Below are positions 9,763-18,445 of a stretch of 64,000 bases of DNA, in pieces (position 1 is the stretch's first letter; each line of letters begins with the position of its first letter). Location: positions 1,178,001 to 1,242,000 of the forward strand of contig NZ_JAHVJO010000001.1 in the NCBI RefSeq assembly GCF_019801215.1. The letters are read 5' to 3'. The DNA comes from Fictibacillus nanhaiensis. GTDB taxonomy: Bacteria > Bacillota > Bacilli > Bacillales > Fictibacillaceae. Both the position numbers and the translations under genes were made by a program. The notes under the pieces were generated by a model. The model saw nothing but the letters and a program-made list of their open reading frames with translations. It did not search any database and was not told the origin of the DNA.

Positions 9763-10071
9763 TTATCCGTTTTGTCCGTTATCCCCAATATCAAGACCTG
9801 GATTATTAAATCCTTCTGGTATAGTACCTTCTTGTTTCTCATCTCCCATTACAGAGATCAGTTCCATTAACAATCCAAAATTTTGCACCTGCTGGTGAAA
9901 ACGATCAACTCTCTGACCAAAAGTTCGGCCGTAAAATACCTTAGCTCCTTCTTCCAGTTCTGAAACGGAAAAAGGATTACGGCTCAGCTTACGATACCAC
10001 TCGGGTTTCTCTCTAATATAATATTTAAGATCAGGTCTTGTGTTTAAATATTCCTGAATTTCTCTTCGCAA
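9763..10071 (-). CDS. ylbE: YlbE-like protein
   Basis: Small soluble protein (102 residues with the TTG start at 10071) of the YlbE family, recognised from RREIQEYL, KPEWYRKLSRNP and the segment EGAKVFYGRTFGQRV. Function unknown. A GTG at 10080 is also in frame but is only two bases after AAAAGGA, so TTG with about 10-bp spacing is preferred. It follows ylbD, whose TAA is part of its ribosome binding site, so the two are coupled. Confidence 0.85.
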   Translation of the reverse strand: MRREIQEYLNTRPDLKYYIREKPEWYRKLSRNPFSVSELEEGAKVFYGRTFGQRVDRFHQQVQNFGLLMELISVMGDEKQEGTIPEGFNNPGLDIGDNGQNG

Positions 10072-10086
10072 CGGACACACATCCTT

Positions 10087-10488
10087 TTAATCTTTGTAAG
10101 AAGGATAATCATTCATTTTATTTTCCGGCAGCTGGTTTGGTCTGTCAGACTGATTGTTAAATTGTTGCAATAATTCTTGAACTGCATCCATCAAACTGCC
10201 AAATTGGGATAAATATTTTTGCACATCACTGATTTGCAGTTTGCTTAATCCCTCTACAATATCTCCAACAGTCAGTTCCGTTTTTGTATGTGTAGTCTTT
10301 GAGGTTCTTTCTTGTTTTTGATTATTTTTTTCTTTTGCATACTGATTCCAGCTTTCATGCTCTCCGCCTAAAACAATCCAATCCTGATAAACTTCCTTCC
10401 AAGGCCGCTTGTTTTTTTTAACTTCCTTAATTAATTCAGGATGTTTATGCACAAATTCCTTGAAACTTTCAATATCAGTCTTTACCAC
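10087..10488 (-). CDS. ylbD: YlbD-like spore coat protein
   Basis: The 133-residue hydrophilic protein belongs to the YlbD family, named for a spore coat association. The N-terminal half (FKEFVHKHPELIKEVKKN, then WKEVYQDWIVLG) is diagnostic. The C-terminal half is rich in Q, N and K. GTG 10488 is preferred over GTG 10497, which lies inside the GGGGGTGG binding site. Transcribed with ylbE. Confidence 0.85.
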   Translation of the reverse strand: MVKTDIESFKEFVHKHPELIKEVKKNKRPWKEVYQDWIVLGGEHESWNQYAKEKNNQKQERTSKTTHTKTELTVGDIVEGLSKLQISDVQKYLSQFGSLMDAVQELLQQFNNQSDRPNQLPENKMNDYPSYKD

Positions 10489-10658
10489 AGATTCCACCCC
10501 CAGCCGTTCACTGACGAATCATGTTTTACTACATGATACATAAATGCCCATAAAATGGTGCGCCCATTTTTTAAAAAAGATAAAGGATAATCCTGTTTAC
10601 TTTATTCGGTCACTGCAAAAAAGGTACAATAGATGTAAAAAGATTGAGGGATTAACAA

Positions 10659-11141
10659 TTGGACACTAAAGAGGAATGGAACCACTTTATAGAAACAAGT
10701 GATACAGAAGAACAAGAAGCGATCAAATTATTCCTTACTAGCTTGAAAGCAAAAAGAGAAAATAAAAACCTTACTCATATCGCTTCACTCTTACAAATTA
10801 AAACAAAACGGATAGATGATTATACACTAGAAATGGAGATGCCAAACTCACCGTTACTTGATAATTCAATCGGAATCGTACACGGTGGGCTTACCGCAAC
10901 TTTGCTTGATACAGCCATGGGTACGATGGCAAGCCTTGTTCCCGGTAATAAAAGAGGAGCAGTTACTGTAGAATTGAAAGTAGATTTCATCAATCCAGGT
11001 GTTGGAGAGAAATTCATATGTCGTGCTCATGTCATACATAATGGCCGTCAATTAGTTCGTATGGAAGGAAAAGTAAGTAACGAAAATGGAATCGTAATTG
11101 CTTCTGCTTCTGGCACATTTTTTAAACTGTCTAGTGAGTAG
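10659..11141 (+). CDS. PaaI-type hotdog thioesterase
   Basis: Probable acyl-CoA thioesterase of the hotdog fold. The 160-residue product has the family signature HGGLTATLLDTAMG near residue 75, with Asp in the position used for catalysis in PaaI-type enzymes, and the later strand KRGAVTVELKVDFINPG. Start is TTG 10659 with GAGGG eight bases upstream. It is transcribed divergently from ylbD and ends at a strong terminator at 11238. Substrate cannot be deduced. Confidence 0.88.
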   Translation: MDTKEEWNHFIETSDTEEQEAIKLFLTSLKAKRENKNLTHIASLLQIKTKRIDDYTLEMEMPNSPLLDNSIGIVHGGLTATLLDTAMGTMASLVPGNKRGAVTVELKVDFINPGVGEKFICRAHVIHNGRQLVRMEGKVSNENGIVIASASGTFFKLSSE

Positions 11142-11237
11142 ACGATAAAAACTTGCGCAATACGGTATATGGTACTCTTTTAGTCGATAATAAATAATTA
11201 GTAAAGCTTTTAGCAGATGAAATTGTACTATAATTCA

Positions 11238-11271
11238 AAAAAAGACCAGATTTTTTTATCTGGTCTTTTTT
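11238..11271 (+). terminator. Terminator after the thioesterase gene
   Basis: AAAAGACCAGAT/ATCTGGTCTTTT stem with a T-rich loop and a T run. The stop codon is about 100 bp upstream; no other plus-strand gene intervenes. Confidence 0.8.
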
Positions 11272-11325
11272 CTACTATCCTTATATCCTTATACCTTTAA
11301 AGCACATTTTTATGGGAACAAGTAG

Positions 11326-11562
11326 TTATAACTCTTTTCCTTTTCTTTCTATTAGTGTCCATATGCTATAAATTAAAATGGATACGGCAACTATTATCAA
11401 GAATCTATTAGTTATGAGGTTAAAATCTAATTCACTCGTTGTTTTAATCATATTACCGCTGTCATCAAGTTCCATTAAAGTCACACTGTTATCATCAAGA
11501 AAGAAGAAAGATAGTATAACTCCTATCACTAGTCCTGCTATCATTGAGATCCAAGTTTTCAT
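11326..11562 (-). CDS. Small membrane protein, unknown
   Basis: The 78-residue protein has two predicted membrane segments (about residues 4-22 and 52-70) separated by an acidic loop with DDNSVTLMELDDSGN. No family recognised. It lies between ylbC and the thioesterase terminator, with a short gap to ylbC (63 bp), so it may be the last gene of the ylbC transcript. Confidence 0.6.
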   Translation of the reverse strand: MKTWISMIAGLVIGVILSFFFLDDNSVTLMELDDSGNMIKTTSELDFNLITNRFLIIVAVSILIYSIWTLIERKGKEL

Positions 11563-11625
11563 AACATTAACACCCGTTCCAAATGAAACGTTATTTACTA
11601 AAATCAGTGTGACAAAAGCACTCTT

Positions 11626-12657
11626 TTAATTTAATGGGGTAAAAAAGTTTTGTGTATAATATTTTTTGTACACACCTACACCTAAGTGAGTAAAATCATT
11701 GTTCAATAATGTTTTTCGGTGTCCATCACTATTCATCCATCCCTCAACAGCTGCGATTCCATCTGTATAATTCGCAGCAATGTTTTCTCCAGCTTGTATA
11801 AACGCTACATTTCCTTCCTGTAACCGATCTGAAAGCGTTCTGCCATCTTTACTTTCATGTGAGAAATATTGCTGATTTGTCATATCTTCCGAATGTAAGA
11901 AAGCCACATCCGAAGTTTTTTCATCCCATTCTAACGGAGACTTTTTATAAGCCAGCCTAATAATGTTAGTAAGTTCAAAAATTTGTCTTTCTTCAGAAGC
12001 ATCTATCTTTTGCTGCTTTTCTTCTGAAATCACCGTTACCTCCGGAAGGTCCCCCCGATAAACGATTGAATACGGTCTTTGTTTTAAAAGTACATCTGAA
12101 GTCGTATATCTTACACTAGATAACTTATTTGTGAATTTGTCAAAGTATAATTGCGCCCACACATCTCCCTTGACTTTGATAAGCGGTCTAAGCATAACTT
12201 CTTCTTCCGATAGTTCAAATCTAAAAAATTCTTCACCTTCATTGATCGTGATATCACTTTCAATCGGAAATTTTTGAATGATGCTGTTCGAGGAATCTCC
12301 GATTGTAAAAGGTTTTGTATTCACTTCTGAACCAATCGTAAACAAGGTCACTATCTTCCCTTTTTCGACCCCAGCCTGCAAATACCCTTTCGGACTCTTA
12401 TTGCCATAAATCAACCAATCGTATCCATAAGCAGATGGATCACTTCTGTCAGGCTCTCCCCATTCTTTCTTAAAAGCATCAATATCTTTACCTATCCAAT
12501 TAGAAACGGCTTCATCTGGAATCTGAAGCGTCTCTTCTGTATATTCTAATTTCGTTTTCGTAGGATTTTCCTGAAGCGTTATGTCTGGAAAGAGATCGTA
12601 AAGAAATAATCCGATCAAAATAAGTATGGATAGAAAAAAAGTAACCAATCCTCGCAT
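11626..12657 (-). CDS. ylbC: CAP-domain protein YlbC
   Basis: Exported 343-residue protein with an N-terminal signal anchor (residues 5-24), a central CAP-associated domain (about 50-200, with two repeats of the WIGK...KKEWGEPDR type) and a C-terminal CAP/SCP domain. The latter shows LTNIIRLAYKKSPLEWD, YFSHESKDGRTLSDRL and AGENIA. Bacterial CAP proteins are extracytoplasmic, with unclear chemistry. Start is ATG 12657 after AGGGGGAAC. It matches B. subtilis YlbC in architecture and position. Confidence 0.9.
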   Translation of the reverse strand: MRGLVTFFLSILILIGLFLYDLFPDITLQENPTKTKLEYTEETLQIPDEAVSNWIGKDIDAFKKEWGEPDRSDPSAYGYDWLIYGNKSPKGYLQAGVEKGKIVTLFTIGSEVNTKPFTIGDSSNSIIQKFPIESDITINEGEEFFRFELSEEEVMLRPLIKVKGDVWAQLYFDKFTNKLSSVRYTTSDVLLKQRPYSIVYRGDLPEVTVISEEKQQKIDASEERQIFELTNIIRLAYKKSPLEWDEKTSDVAFLHSEDMTNQQYFSHESKDGRTLSDRLQEGNVAFIQAGENIAANYTDGIAAVEGWMNSDGHRKTLLNNDFTHLGVGVYKKYYTQNFFTPLN

Positions 12658-12769
12658 TGTGGTTCCCCCTGTGTCTTTCTTCTATAACTAGTTTAGCACA
12701 TGGAGGAAGCATATGGTTTATGGGGATACAAAAAACAGCCTCATCGAATGACAAGACCGTTTGTACTTT

Positions 12770-13198
12770 TTATTGAAGTTGATCTCTATGCTCTGAGACT
12801 TCTGATAAGGCATGACCTGCTGCGTTATCACTTTCCTTTGTGAGTGACAAGTCGCCTAGTGATAGAATTCCAACAAGTTTATTGTTTTCCACCACGGGCA
12901 ACCTTCTTATTTGCTTTTCTGCCATAAGAGACGCAGCATCTTCAACACTCATGTCTGGTGATGCTGTATATAAATTTTCACTCATAATATCTGTTACTTT
13001 TGTAGATCCCGGCCGTTTATCTGCTACTCCTCTTATAACGATGTCACGGTCGGTTATAACACCCACTAATTGATCGTTTTCGCAAACGGGTATGACGCCG
13101 ACTCCGTCTTGTTTCATTTTAACAGCCACTTCATACACATTGTCTAAAGGAGTTACAAAATCAACATTTCTGGTCATGATCTCGCTAATCTTTTTCAT
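12770..13198 (-). CDS. ylbB: CBS-domain protein YlbB
   Basis: The 142-residue protein consists of two CBS domains in tandem (about residues 1-60 and 68-130): EIMTRNVDFVTPLDNVYEVAVKM, GVITDRDIVIRG, then DIMSENLYTASPDMS and RRLPVVENNKLVGIL. Such pairs bind adenine nucleotides and serve as energy or ionic sensors; the partner is unknown. ATG 13198 is chosen, with GGAAGG eight bases upstream; more distal in-frame starts have poorer spacing. Confidence 0.88.
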   Translation of the reverse strand: MKKISEIMTRNVDFVTPLDNVYEVAVKMKQDGVGVIPVCENDQLVGVITDRDIVIRGVADKRPGSTKVTDIMSENLYTASPDMSVEDAASLMAEKQIRRLPVVENNKLVGILSLGDLSLTKESDNAAGHALSEVSEHRDQLQ

Positions 13199-13358
13199 TT
13201 TTATCATCCTTCCTAGTATAGCCTTTTTACACATTTCTTAGCTTTTGCGCAAACGGCACAAATATGCATGTTTTTGACAAGGATTGCATCTTTAGCGCTT
13301 TCATAATATCATTAAGAAGTGATTGTTATTTTTTATTGAATTCCTAGGAGGTTTCACA

Positions 13359-13709
13359 ATGAAATTTGAAGAAAGCGGCTTAAACGGGAAGGTTATTGAA
13401 TTCTCACTATTAGAACATGTTATGGAAGAACACGGAATGATCCGCGCAGGTCAATGGGACTATGACCGTATTACATACGATTACAAATTCGAAGATATGA
13501 CAAATGGTGATGTTTATTATTTCCGTTTCCCTTGCCACATTGTTGAAGCAGAAACGGAAACACCGCATGCAAAAGTTGAACTTGGTACACCATATGTTGG
13601 CAAACACTATTACCCTCATGGTGTCGAATATGATGAAGAATTTCCAAAACACGTTGTAAAACAATGCAATAAATTAATTGAAGCTCTTCATAGTGAACTT
13701 CACGTATAA
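13359..13709 (+). CDS. YugN-like family protein
   Basis: The 116-residue soluble protein resembles the Bacillus YugN family, with MKFEESGLNGKVIEFSLLE and the GKHYYPHGVEYDEEFP segment. Function unknown. The start is clear: TAGGAGG seven bases before ATG 13359; the longer frame from 13323 is spurious. It is monocistronic, convergent with the nucleotidyltransferase gene and followed by a strong terminator. Confidence 0.82.
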   Translation: MKFEESGLNGKVIEFSLLEHVMEEHGMIRAGQWDYDRITYDYKFEDMTNGDVYYFRFPCHIVEAETETPHAKVELGTPYVGKHYYPHGVEYDEEFPKHVVKQCNKLIEALHSELHV

Positions 13710-13711
13710 GC

Positions 13712-13742
13712 AAAAATCCCTCAAATCATGAGGGATTTTTTT
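13712..13742. terminator. Terminator after yugN-like gene
   Basis: AAAAATCCCTCA/TGAGGGATTTTT with a five-base loop and T runs on both strands. It probably stops both convergent genes. Confidence 0.88.
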
Positions 13743-14463
13743 ATTCAACAGCACTTTTATGTGAAGGAGAAGAGTATCCCTCAAACAATCTACCTCCAAA
13801 TGGAGAAATGATCTCATCAACAAATTGAATAACACTTACCTTTTTACGGGTCGAATAGTAAGTATCAAAAACTTCGGCAAACCTTTCTGCAAAAAATTCA
13901 TCATATTCTTTTAACGCACGAATGATCCATTTGCCTTCTCCGATCCAATGGCCGTTTACACGCAAAACAAATTCATGTGTTAAATCAGCCAGTTTAGATA
14001 CGATAAATAAATCTTCTATTGAATTTGTAGAACCTTCAAGATCATTCAATAAATCTGTTAAATGATATCTTGCATTCTCGATTTCAACTGTCTTCCAAGG
14101 GGTAGGGCCAGCTTTTAATAATTGAAGAGCTTCATTCTTAATCCTTGAAGCATGACCGTTATCACGTAAAATAATGCCTTCTGCACACATTTGAGGCAGA
14201 GAAGGTCTAGCTCGATCAACATTTTCTTTAAAGAAATTTTTATAAGTAAACAAATTATGTACAAAAACTTCAATAGGCCAATCAAATTCCATTAGTGATT
14301 GGCGATAAGATTCTCCTACTGAACTATCAATAATAATAATATCTAGGTCAGAGCTTTCAGTTTCTTCTCCTCTAACGACACTTCCTGCCAAATAGGCAAC
14401 TTCACATGCTGGGAAGTTAGTTTCAACAAATCTTTTAGCAGCTTGTCTAGCACTGATTCTCAT
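13741..14463 (-). CDS. Nucleotidyltransferase-domain protein
   Basis: The 240-residue protein starts with a minimal nucleotidyltransferase domain: AYLAGSVVRGEETESSDLDI (residues 22-41) gives the GS and DxD metal-binding signature of the Pol-beta superfamily (as in MNT and aminoglycoside nucleotidyltransferases). The C-terminal helical region has no recognised family. It is not paired with a HEPN partner, so it does not look like a MNT-HEPN toxin-antitoxin module. Substrate unknown; a housekeeping or resistance-related role is equally possible. Confidence 0.75.
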   Translation of the reverse strand: MRISARQAAKRFVETNFPACEVAYLAGSVVRGEETESSDLDIIIIDSSVGESYRQSLMEFDWPIEVFVHNLFTYKNFFKENVDRARPSLPQMCAEGIILRDNGHASRIKNEALQLLKAGPTPWKTVEIENARYHLTDLLNDLEGSTNSIEDLFIVSKLADLTHEFVLRVNGHWIGEGKWIIRALKEYDEFFAERFAEVFDTYYSTRKKVSVIQFVDEIISPFGGRLFEGYSSPSHKSAVE

Positions 14464-14570
14464 GGTTGATCTACTCCTTCTTCTCTATCTTTCTTTATAT
14501 ATTCTACAATGATCAACAGATTCATTTTTTTACACACAGCTTTTTTACTATCGCTGATGAAGCTAAAAAA

Positions 14571-14600
14571 AAATAACCTGCATAGTTCACCAGGTTATTT
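14571..14600 (-). terminator. Terminator of the cta operon
   Basis: AAATAACCTG/CAGGTTATTT stem at the ctaG stop codon, followed on the minus strand by a long T run. It marks the end of the oxidase operon. Confidence 0.82.
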
Positions 14601-15467
14601 CATTTCTGGATTTAATGAATGGTTTTGGCGTTTAATCAGTTCTAAATCTTCCTTATCACGTGCCCGTTCTTTTTTAACCCAGCGATAAAAAATTAAACCA
14701 AGGACAAAAGCATAGATGACTTCCTGGAAAATTTTCATTGTTACTCCTCCAACGTGCTGATCTTCAGAAGGTGTCATAGTAGCAAACAACTGCGGAACGT
14801 TTCGATACGTCTCATACAGCTGAAAATCAGCGAACATGATTAGAGCACATGCAGGGGTCATTAAAACGCCATTAGCAAACACATAACCGACCTTTTTAAT
14901 ATCTGATAATGTATCCAGCTCTTTAACAGGGCAAAGGACTGGCCACCACATCGTAAAAGCGGTCAGAAACAGAAGGGCGTGATAAGAATAATGAAGGATT
15001 GGATTAGAAACCGCTGCGTCAAACACTAAAGGTATATGATAAAGAGAGAACACCGTATTGAAAAGTAACAGGGCAATCAATGGTTTTGTCAAAGCGTGAA
15101 AAATCTTAGTCAGAATAGAACTTGTATGAAGCCAGCTCCTCCACTTTAGTCCAGGAATGGCTAGAATGATCAATGGAGCAATCATCAAGTAAAGGACAGC
15201 CATCTGAGCCATATGCACACTAAAAAGATAATGATGGCCAAGTATCTGAATAGGTGTACCTTTGATTACGATAAGTAAAACTAGAGCAGATATCATAGCT
15301 GCTTTTTGCCAGAATGTCGCAATGACTTCTCCGCTTTTTCCACGTGTTACCCAACGGAAATAAACGAAAGCAAGAATGATTGCAACTATATAAATGCTTG
15401 GCGGATACAGCTCGGACCAGCTATAGTGGGCTAAACTATGTTTTACATCATGATGATTATGTTGCAT
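14595..15467 (-). CDS. ctaG: Cytochrome c oxidase assembly factor CtaG
   Basis: Membrane protein needed for building active caa3 oxidase in B. subtilis, apparently in copper delivery. The 290-residue product has about seven membrane segments. Conserved histidines are visible in GHHYLFSVHMAQM and YSYHALLFLTA, and the segment MTPSEDQHVGGV is typical of this family (caa3_CtaG). ATG 15467 follows AAGGAG at nine bases; the TTG at 15476 overlaps that site. Last gene of the cta operon. Confidence 0.93.
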   Translation of the reverse strand: MQHNHHDVKHSLAHYSWSELYPPSIYIVAIILAFVYFRWVTRGKSGEVIATFWQKAAMISALVLLIVIKGTPIQILGHHYLFSVHMAQMAVLYLMIAPLIILAIPGLKWRSWLHTSSILTKIFHALTKPLIALLLFNTVFSLYHIPLVFDAAVSNPILHYSYHALLFLTAFTMWWPVLCPVKELDTLSDIKKVGYVFANGVLMTPACALIMFADFQLYETYRNVPQLFATMTPSEDQHVGGVTMKIFQEVIYAFVLGLIFYRWVKKERARDKEDLELIKRQNHSLNPEMK

Positions 15468-15601
15468 GTTTGTCAACTCCTTAATGGGTAGTACCCTCCC
15501 TAACTATAACAGTGTTTCGGATGCTTGTAATGGGAATTCAAGGACAATTCGTAATATTGTAACATATAAAAAGGGCTGCATTAACTGCAGCCCTTCTTGT
15601 A

Positions 15602-15946
15602 TTACGAGGTCCAAATCAATCCCATTAACGTAGCTACAGTAATTGCTGCAACCAGTATACCGCTTGCCATTCCCCATATAGGGAAATCATGGCCTTTGTG
15701 GCTTAAATGCATCCAAACATACAGCTGGAAAAATACTTGCACTACTGCCAATGTGAGAATAAACAATATAGCGAAAGAATCACTTATCTTGTCACTCCAA
15801 ATGGCAAAAAAAGCTACGATCGTAAGAAGAATCATCATAATAAAGGAAACGTTATGGTGCTTGCGTTCCTCTTTTAAGGCAAGTTTACGCTGAATCTCCT
15901 CATGACGGTGCACGGTTGTTTCTGGAGTCTTTTGGTGATCAGCCAT
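15602..15946 (-). CDS. ctaF: Cytochrome c oxidase subunit IV (CtaF)
   Basis: Small subunit of the caa3-type oxidase in the cytoplasmic membrane. The 114-residue product has a charged N-terminus and three membrane segments, with LTLAVVQVFFQLYVWMHL as the family motif. It begins 3 bp after ctaE. Confidence 0.94.
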   Translation of the reverse strand: MADHQKTPETTVHRHEEIQRKLALKEERKHHNVSFIMMILLTIVAFFAIWSDKISDSFAILFILTLAVVQVFFQLYVWMHLSHKGHDFPIWGMASGILVAAITVATLMGLIWTS

Positions 15947-15949
15947 CGT

Positions 15950-16570
15950 TTAACCCACCTTTCCCATTAGATAAACAACTGTAAAAATGAATACCCATAC
16001 TACATCGACAAAGTGCCAATAAAGAGCAAACAAATAATACTTTGGTGCGTTGGATAATGTAATACCCCGGTTCCAGTTTCTAGCCAATAAAGTTGCGATC
16101 CAAAGTACTCCAAATAAAACGTGAGCTCCGTGAAAACCAACTAGAGTATAAAACGCTGAACCGAATGCAGAGCTAGTAAAGGTGTGTCCTTCATGTACAT
16201 AGTGGATGAATTCGTAAATTTCCAGGCCTAGGAATGCAGCACCTAATAAGAAAGTTACGATAAACCAACCTTGTAAAGAACGAACTTTGTTTTGTTTTAA
16301 TGAAAGTACTGCATACACACTCGTAAGGGAGCTTGTTAAAAGCAGCATTGTTGCAATAAACACTAACGGCAATTGGAATATCTCTTCACTCGAAGGGCCA
16401 TCCAAATGCATGTTTCTAAGTCCTAAGTAAGTCCCAAAAAGTGTTGCAAATAGAACCGTTTCTCCACCTAAGAAAAGCCAAAAACCTAAAAATTTATTTT
16501 TACCTTCAAGGGTAGCTTTTTCCGGATGAGCGGGAAAATTAGCATCTGTTAAACGTTCACCAGCATTCAT
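15950..16570 (-). CDS. ctaE: Cytochrome c oxidase subunit III (CtaE)
   Basis: The 206-residue membrane subunit III has five transmembrane segments. GFHGAHVLFGVLW and YWHFVDVVWVFIF are the conserved subunit III motifs. Its ATG shares a base with the ctaD stop (TAATG), a typical translational coupling. Confidence 0.96.
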   Translation of the reverse strand: MNAGERLTDANFPAHPEKATLEGKNKFLGFWLFLGGETVLFATLFGTYLGLRNMHLDGPSSEEIFQLPLVFIATMLLLTSSLTSVYAVLSLKQNKVRSLQGWFIVTFLLGAAFLGLEIYEFIHYVHEGHTFTSSAFGSAFYTLVGFHGAHVLFGVLWIATLLARNWNRGITLSNAPKYYLFALYWHFVDVVWVFIFTVVYLMGKVG

Positions 16571-18414
16571 TAAGCTCTACCCCCTTTAATGTCTGCTTCT
16601 ACTTCTTCTTTATGGATATGATAACCGTGGTCATCAATTACTGAACGAAGGAACATCGTGATTAACACTAATCCCATACCAGCTCCTGCAACAATCCAAC
16701 TTGAATAAATAAAGCCAAATCCAGCAATAAACATACCAAGAGATAAGATAAATGGAAGAATCGAACCATTCGGCATATGAATTTCTCCTACCGGTTCAGC
16801 AGGTGTCATTTCACCATTTCCAACAGATTTTTCAACATATAAAGCATCAAGACCACGAACAAGAGGTGTTTGAGCAAAATTGTATTCTGGCGTTGGAAGC
16901 GGCATAGACCATTCTAGCGTACGTCCATCCCAAGGATCTTTCGTTGTTTTATATTTAGAAGATGCAGATATAATAATATTGATTAACAGTACAATCGTTC
17001 CGGCACCCATAAGAATGGCACCAATGGTACTTACAAAGTTTGATCCATCCAGGTCTTGACCAGACATATATGTATACACACGTCTAGGCATTCCCATTAA
17101 TCCTAACCAGTGCTGCGGGAAGAACGTTAGATGGAATCCGATAAAGAATAGCCAGAAGTTCCATTTTCCTAATGTCTCATTCAACACTCGGTTAAACATT
17201 CTTGGGTACCAATAGTATAACCCTGCGAACAAACCTAAAATCAAACCACCTACGATAACATAGTGGAAGTGAGCTACTACAAAGTAGCTGTCATGGTATT
17301 GATAATCAGCTGCAGGAACAGAAAGCATAACTCCTGTAACTCCACCCATAACGAAAGTTGGAATAAATCCAACTGAAAAAAGCATTGCTGTGGAGAAGCG
17401 GATTTGTCCGCCCCACATCGTGAAGATCCAGTTGAAGATCTTAACTCCAGTAGGAATTGCAATTGCCATCGTTGCCACCGCAAAGATGGAGTTCGCAACT
17501 GGTCCAAGACCTACTGTAAACATGTGGTGGACCCAAACCATGAATCCTAAAAATCCGATAAGTACTGTTGCAAATACCATCGCACTGTATCCAAACAAAC
17601 GCTTGTTGGAAAATGTAGAAACAATTTCAGAGATGATACCAAAAGCAGGCAATATCAAGATGTAAACTTCCGGGTGACCAAAAATCCAGAAGATGTGTTC
17701 CCAGATCAATACGTTACCACCCATATCTGGATTAAAGAAATTAGCATCAAATACACGTTCAAACATTAGAAGGAAGAATCCAACTGTTAGTGCAGGAAAT
17801 GCAAATAAAATAAGTCCAGATGTTACGAATGATGCCCATGTAAATAATGGCATACGCATGAATGTCATACCTGGTGCACGCATGTTAATAATCGTTACAA
17901 GGAAGTTAATACCTCCAGCTAGTGTACCTGCCCCAGCGATTTGAAGACCTAATACGTAGAAATCTACGCCTGTATCTTCTGCAACTGTTGAAAGTGGTGC
18001 ATAAGCTGTCCAACCTGCTTCAGGTGCCCCGCCTAAGAACCAGCTCAGATTTAGTAGTAATCCTCCAAAAAAGAATAACCAAAATCCAACTGCGTTCACA
18101 AATGGGAACGCTACGTCACGAGCCCCTAGCTGTAAGGGAACGATCGCATTCATGAAACCAAAGATGATCGGCATTGCTGCCAAGAAGATCATGGTCGTTC
18201 CATGCATTGTTAATAATTGATTGTAAAGTTCGCCAGTAAAAATTTTACTATCCGGCTCCATTAATTGAATACGCATTAAAATGGCTTCAAGTCCTCCTAT
18301 TAAGAAGAAGAACCCACCAGCCAAAAGATACAAAATACCGATTTTTTTATGGTCAACGGTAGTGAGCCAGTCCATAAAAACACTTTTCTTTTTATGACTT
18401 TCGTGAGTTGCCAC
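16570..18414 (-). CDS. ctaD: Cytochrome c oxidase subunit I (CtaD)
   Basis: Catalytic subunit carrying heme a and the heme a3-CuB centre, reducing oxygen and pumping protons. The 614-residue product has at least 12 membrane segments. Ligand histidines appear in LLTMHGTTM (low-spin heme), WIFGHPEVYILILP (CuB His and cross-linked Tyr), VWVHHMF (CuB) and VAHFHYVIVGG (heme a3/a). Start is GTG 18414 with AAAGGAGG upstream. All key residues are present. Confidence 0.98.
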   Translation of the reverse strand: MATHESHKKKSVFMDWLTTVDHKKIGILYLLAGGFFFLIGGLEAILMRIQLMEPDSKIFTGELYNQLLTMHGTTMIFLAAMPIIFGFMNAIVPLQLGARDVAFPFVNAVGFWLFFFGGLLLNLSWFLGGAPEAGWTAYAPLSTVAEDTGVDFYVLGLQIAGAGTLAGGINFLVTIINMRAPGMTFMRMPLFTWASFVTSGLILFAFPALTVGFFLLMFERVFDANFFNPDMGGNVLIWEHIFWIFGHPEVYILILPAFGIISEIVSTFSNKRLFGYSAMVFATVLIGFLGFMVWVHHMFTVGLGPVANSIFAVATMAIAIPTGVKIFNWIFTMWGGQIRFSTAMLFSVGFIPTFVMGGVTGVMLSVPAADYQYHDSYFVVAHFHYVIVGGLILGLFAGLYYWYPRMFNRVLNETLGKWNFWLFFIGFHLTFFPQHWLGLMGMPRRVYTYMSGQDLDGSNFVSTIGAILMGAGTIVLLINIIISASSKYKTTKDPWDGRTLEWSMPLPTPEYNFAQTPLVRGLDALYVEKSVGNGEMTPAEPVGEIHMPNGSILPFILSLGMFIAGFGFIYSSWIVAGAGMGLVLITMFLRSVIDDHGYHIHKEEVEADIKGGRA

Positions 18415-18445
18415 GGTGTAACCTCCTTTTTTGCCATGCTTTAGA

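Noticed and set aside
13741-14463. MNT-HEPN toxin-antitoxin module
   Set aside because: The nucleotidyltransferase has 240 residues with its own C-terminal domain and no adjacent HEPN gene, so the module idea has no support.
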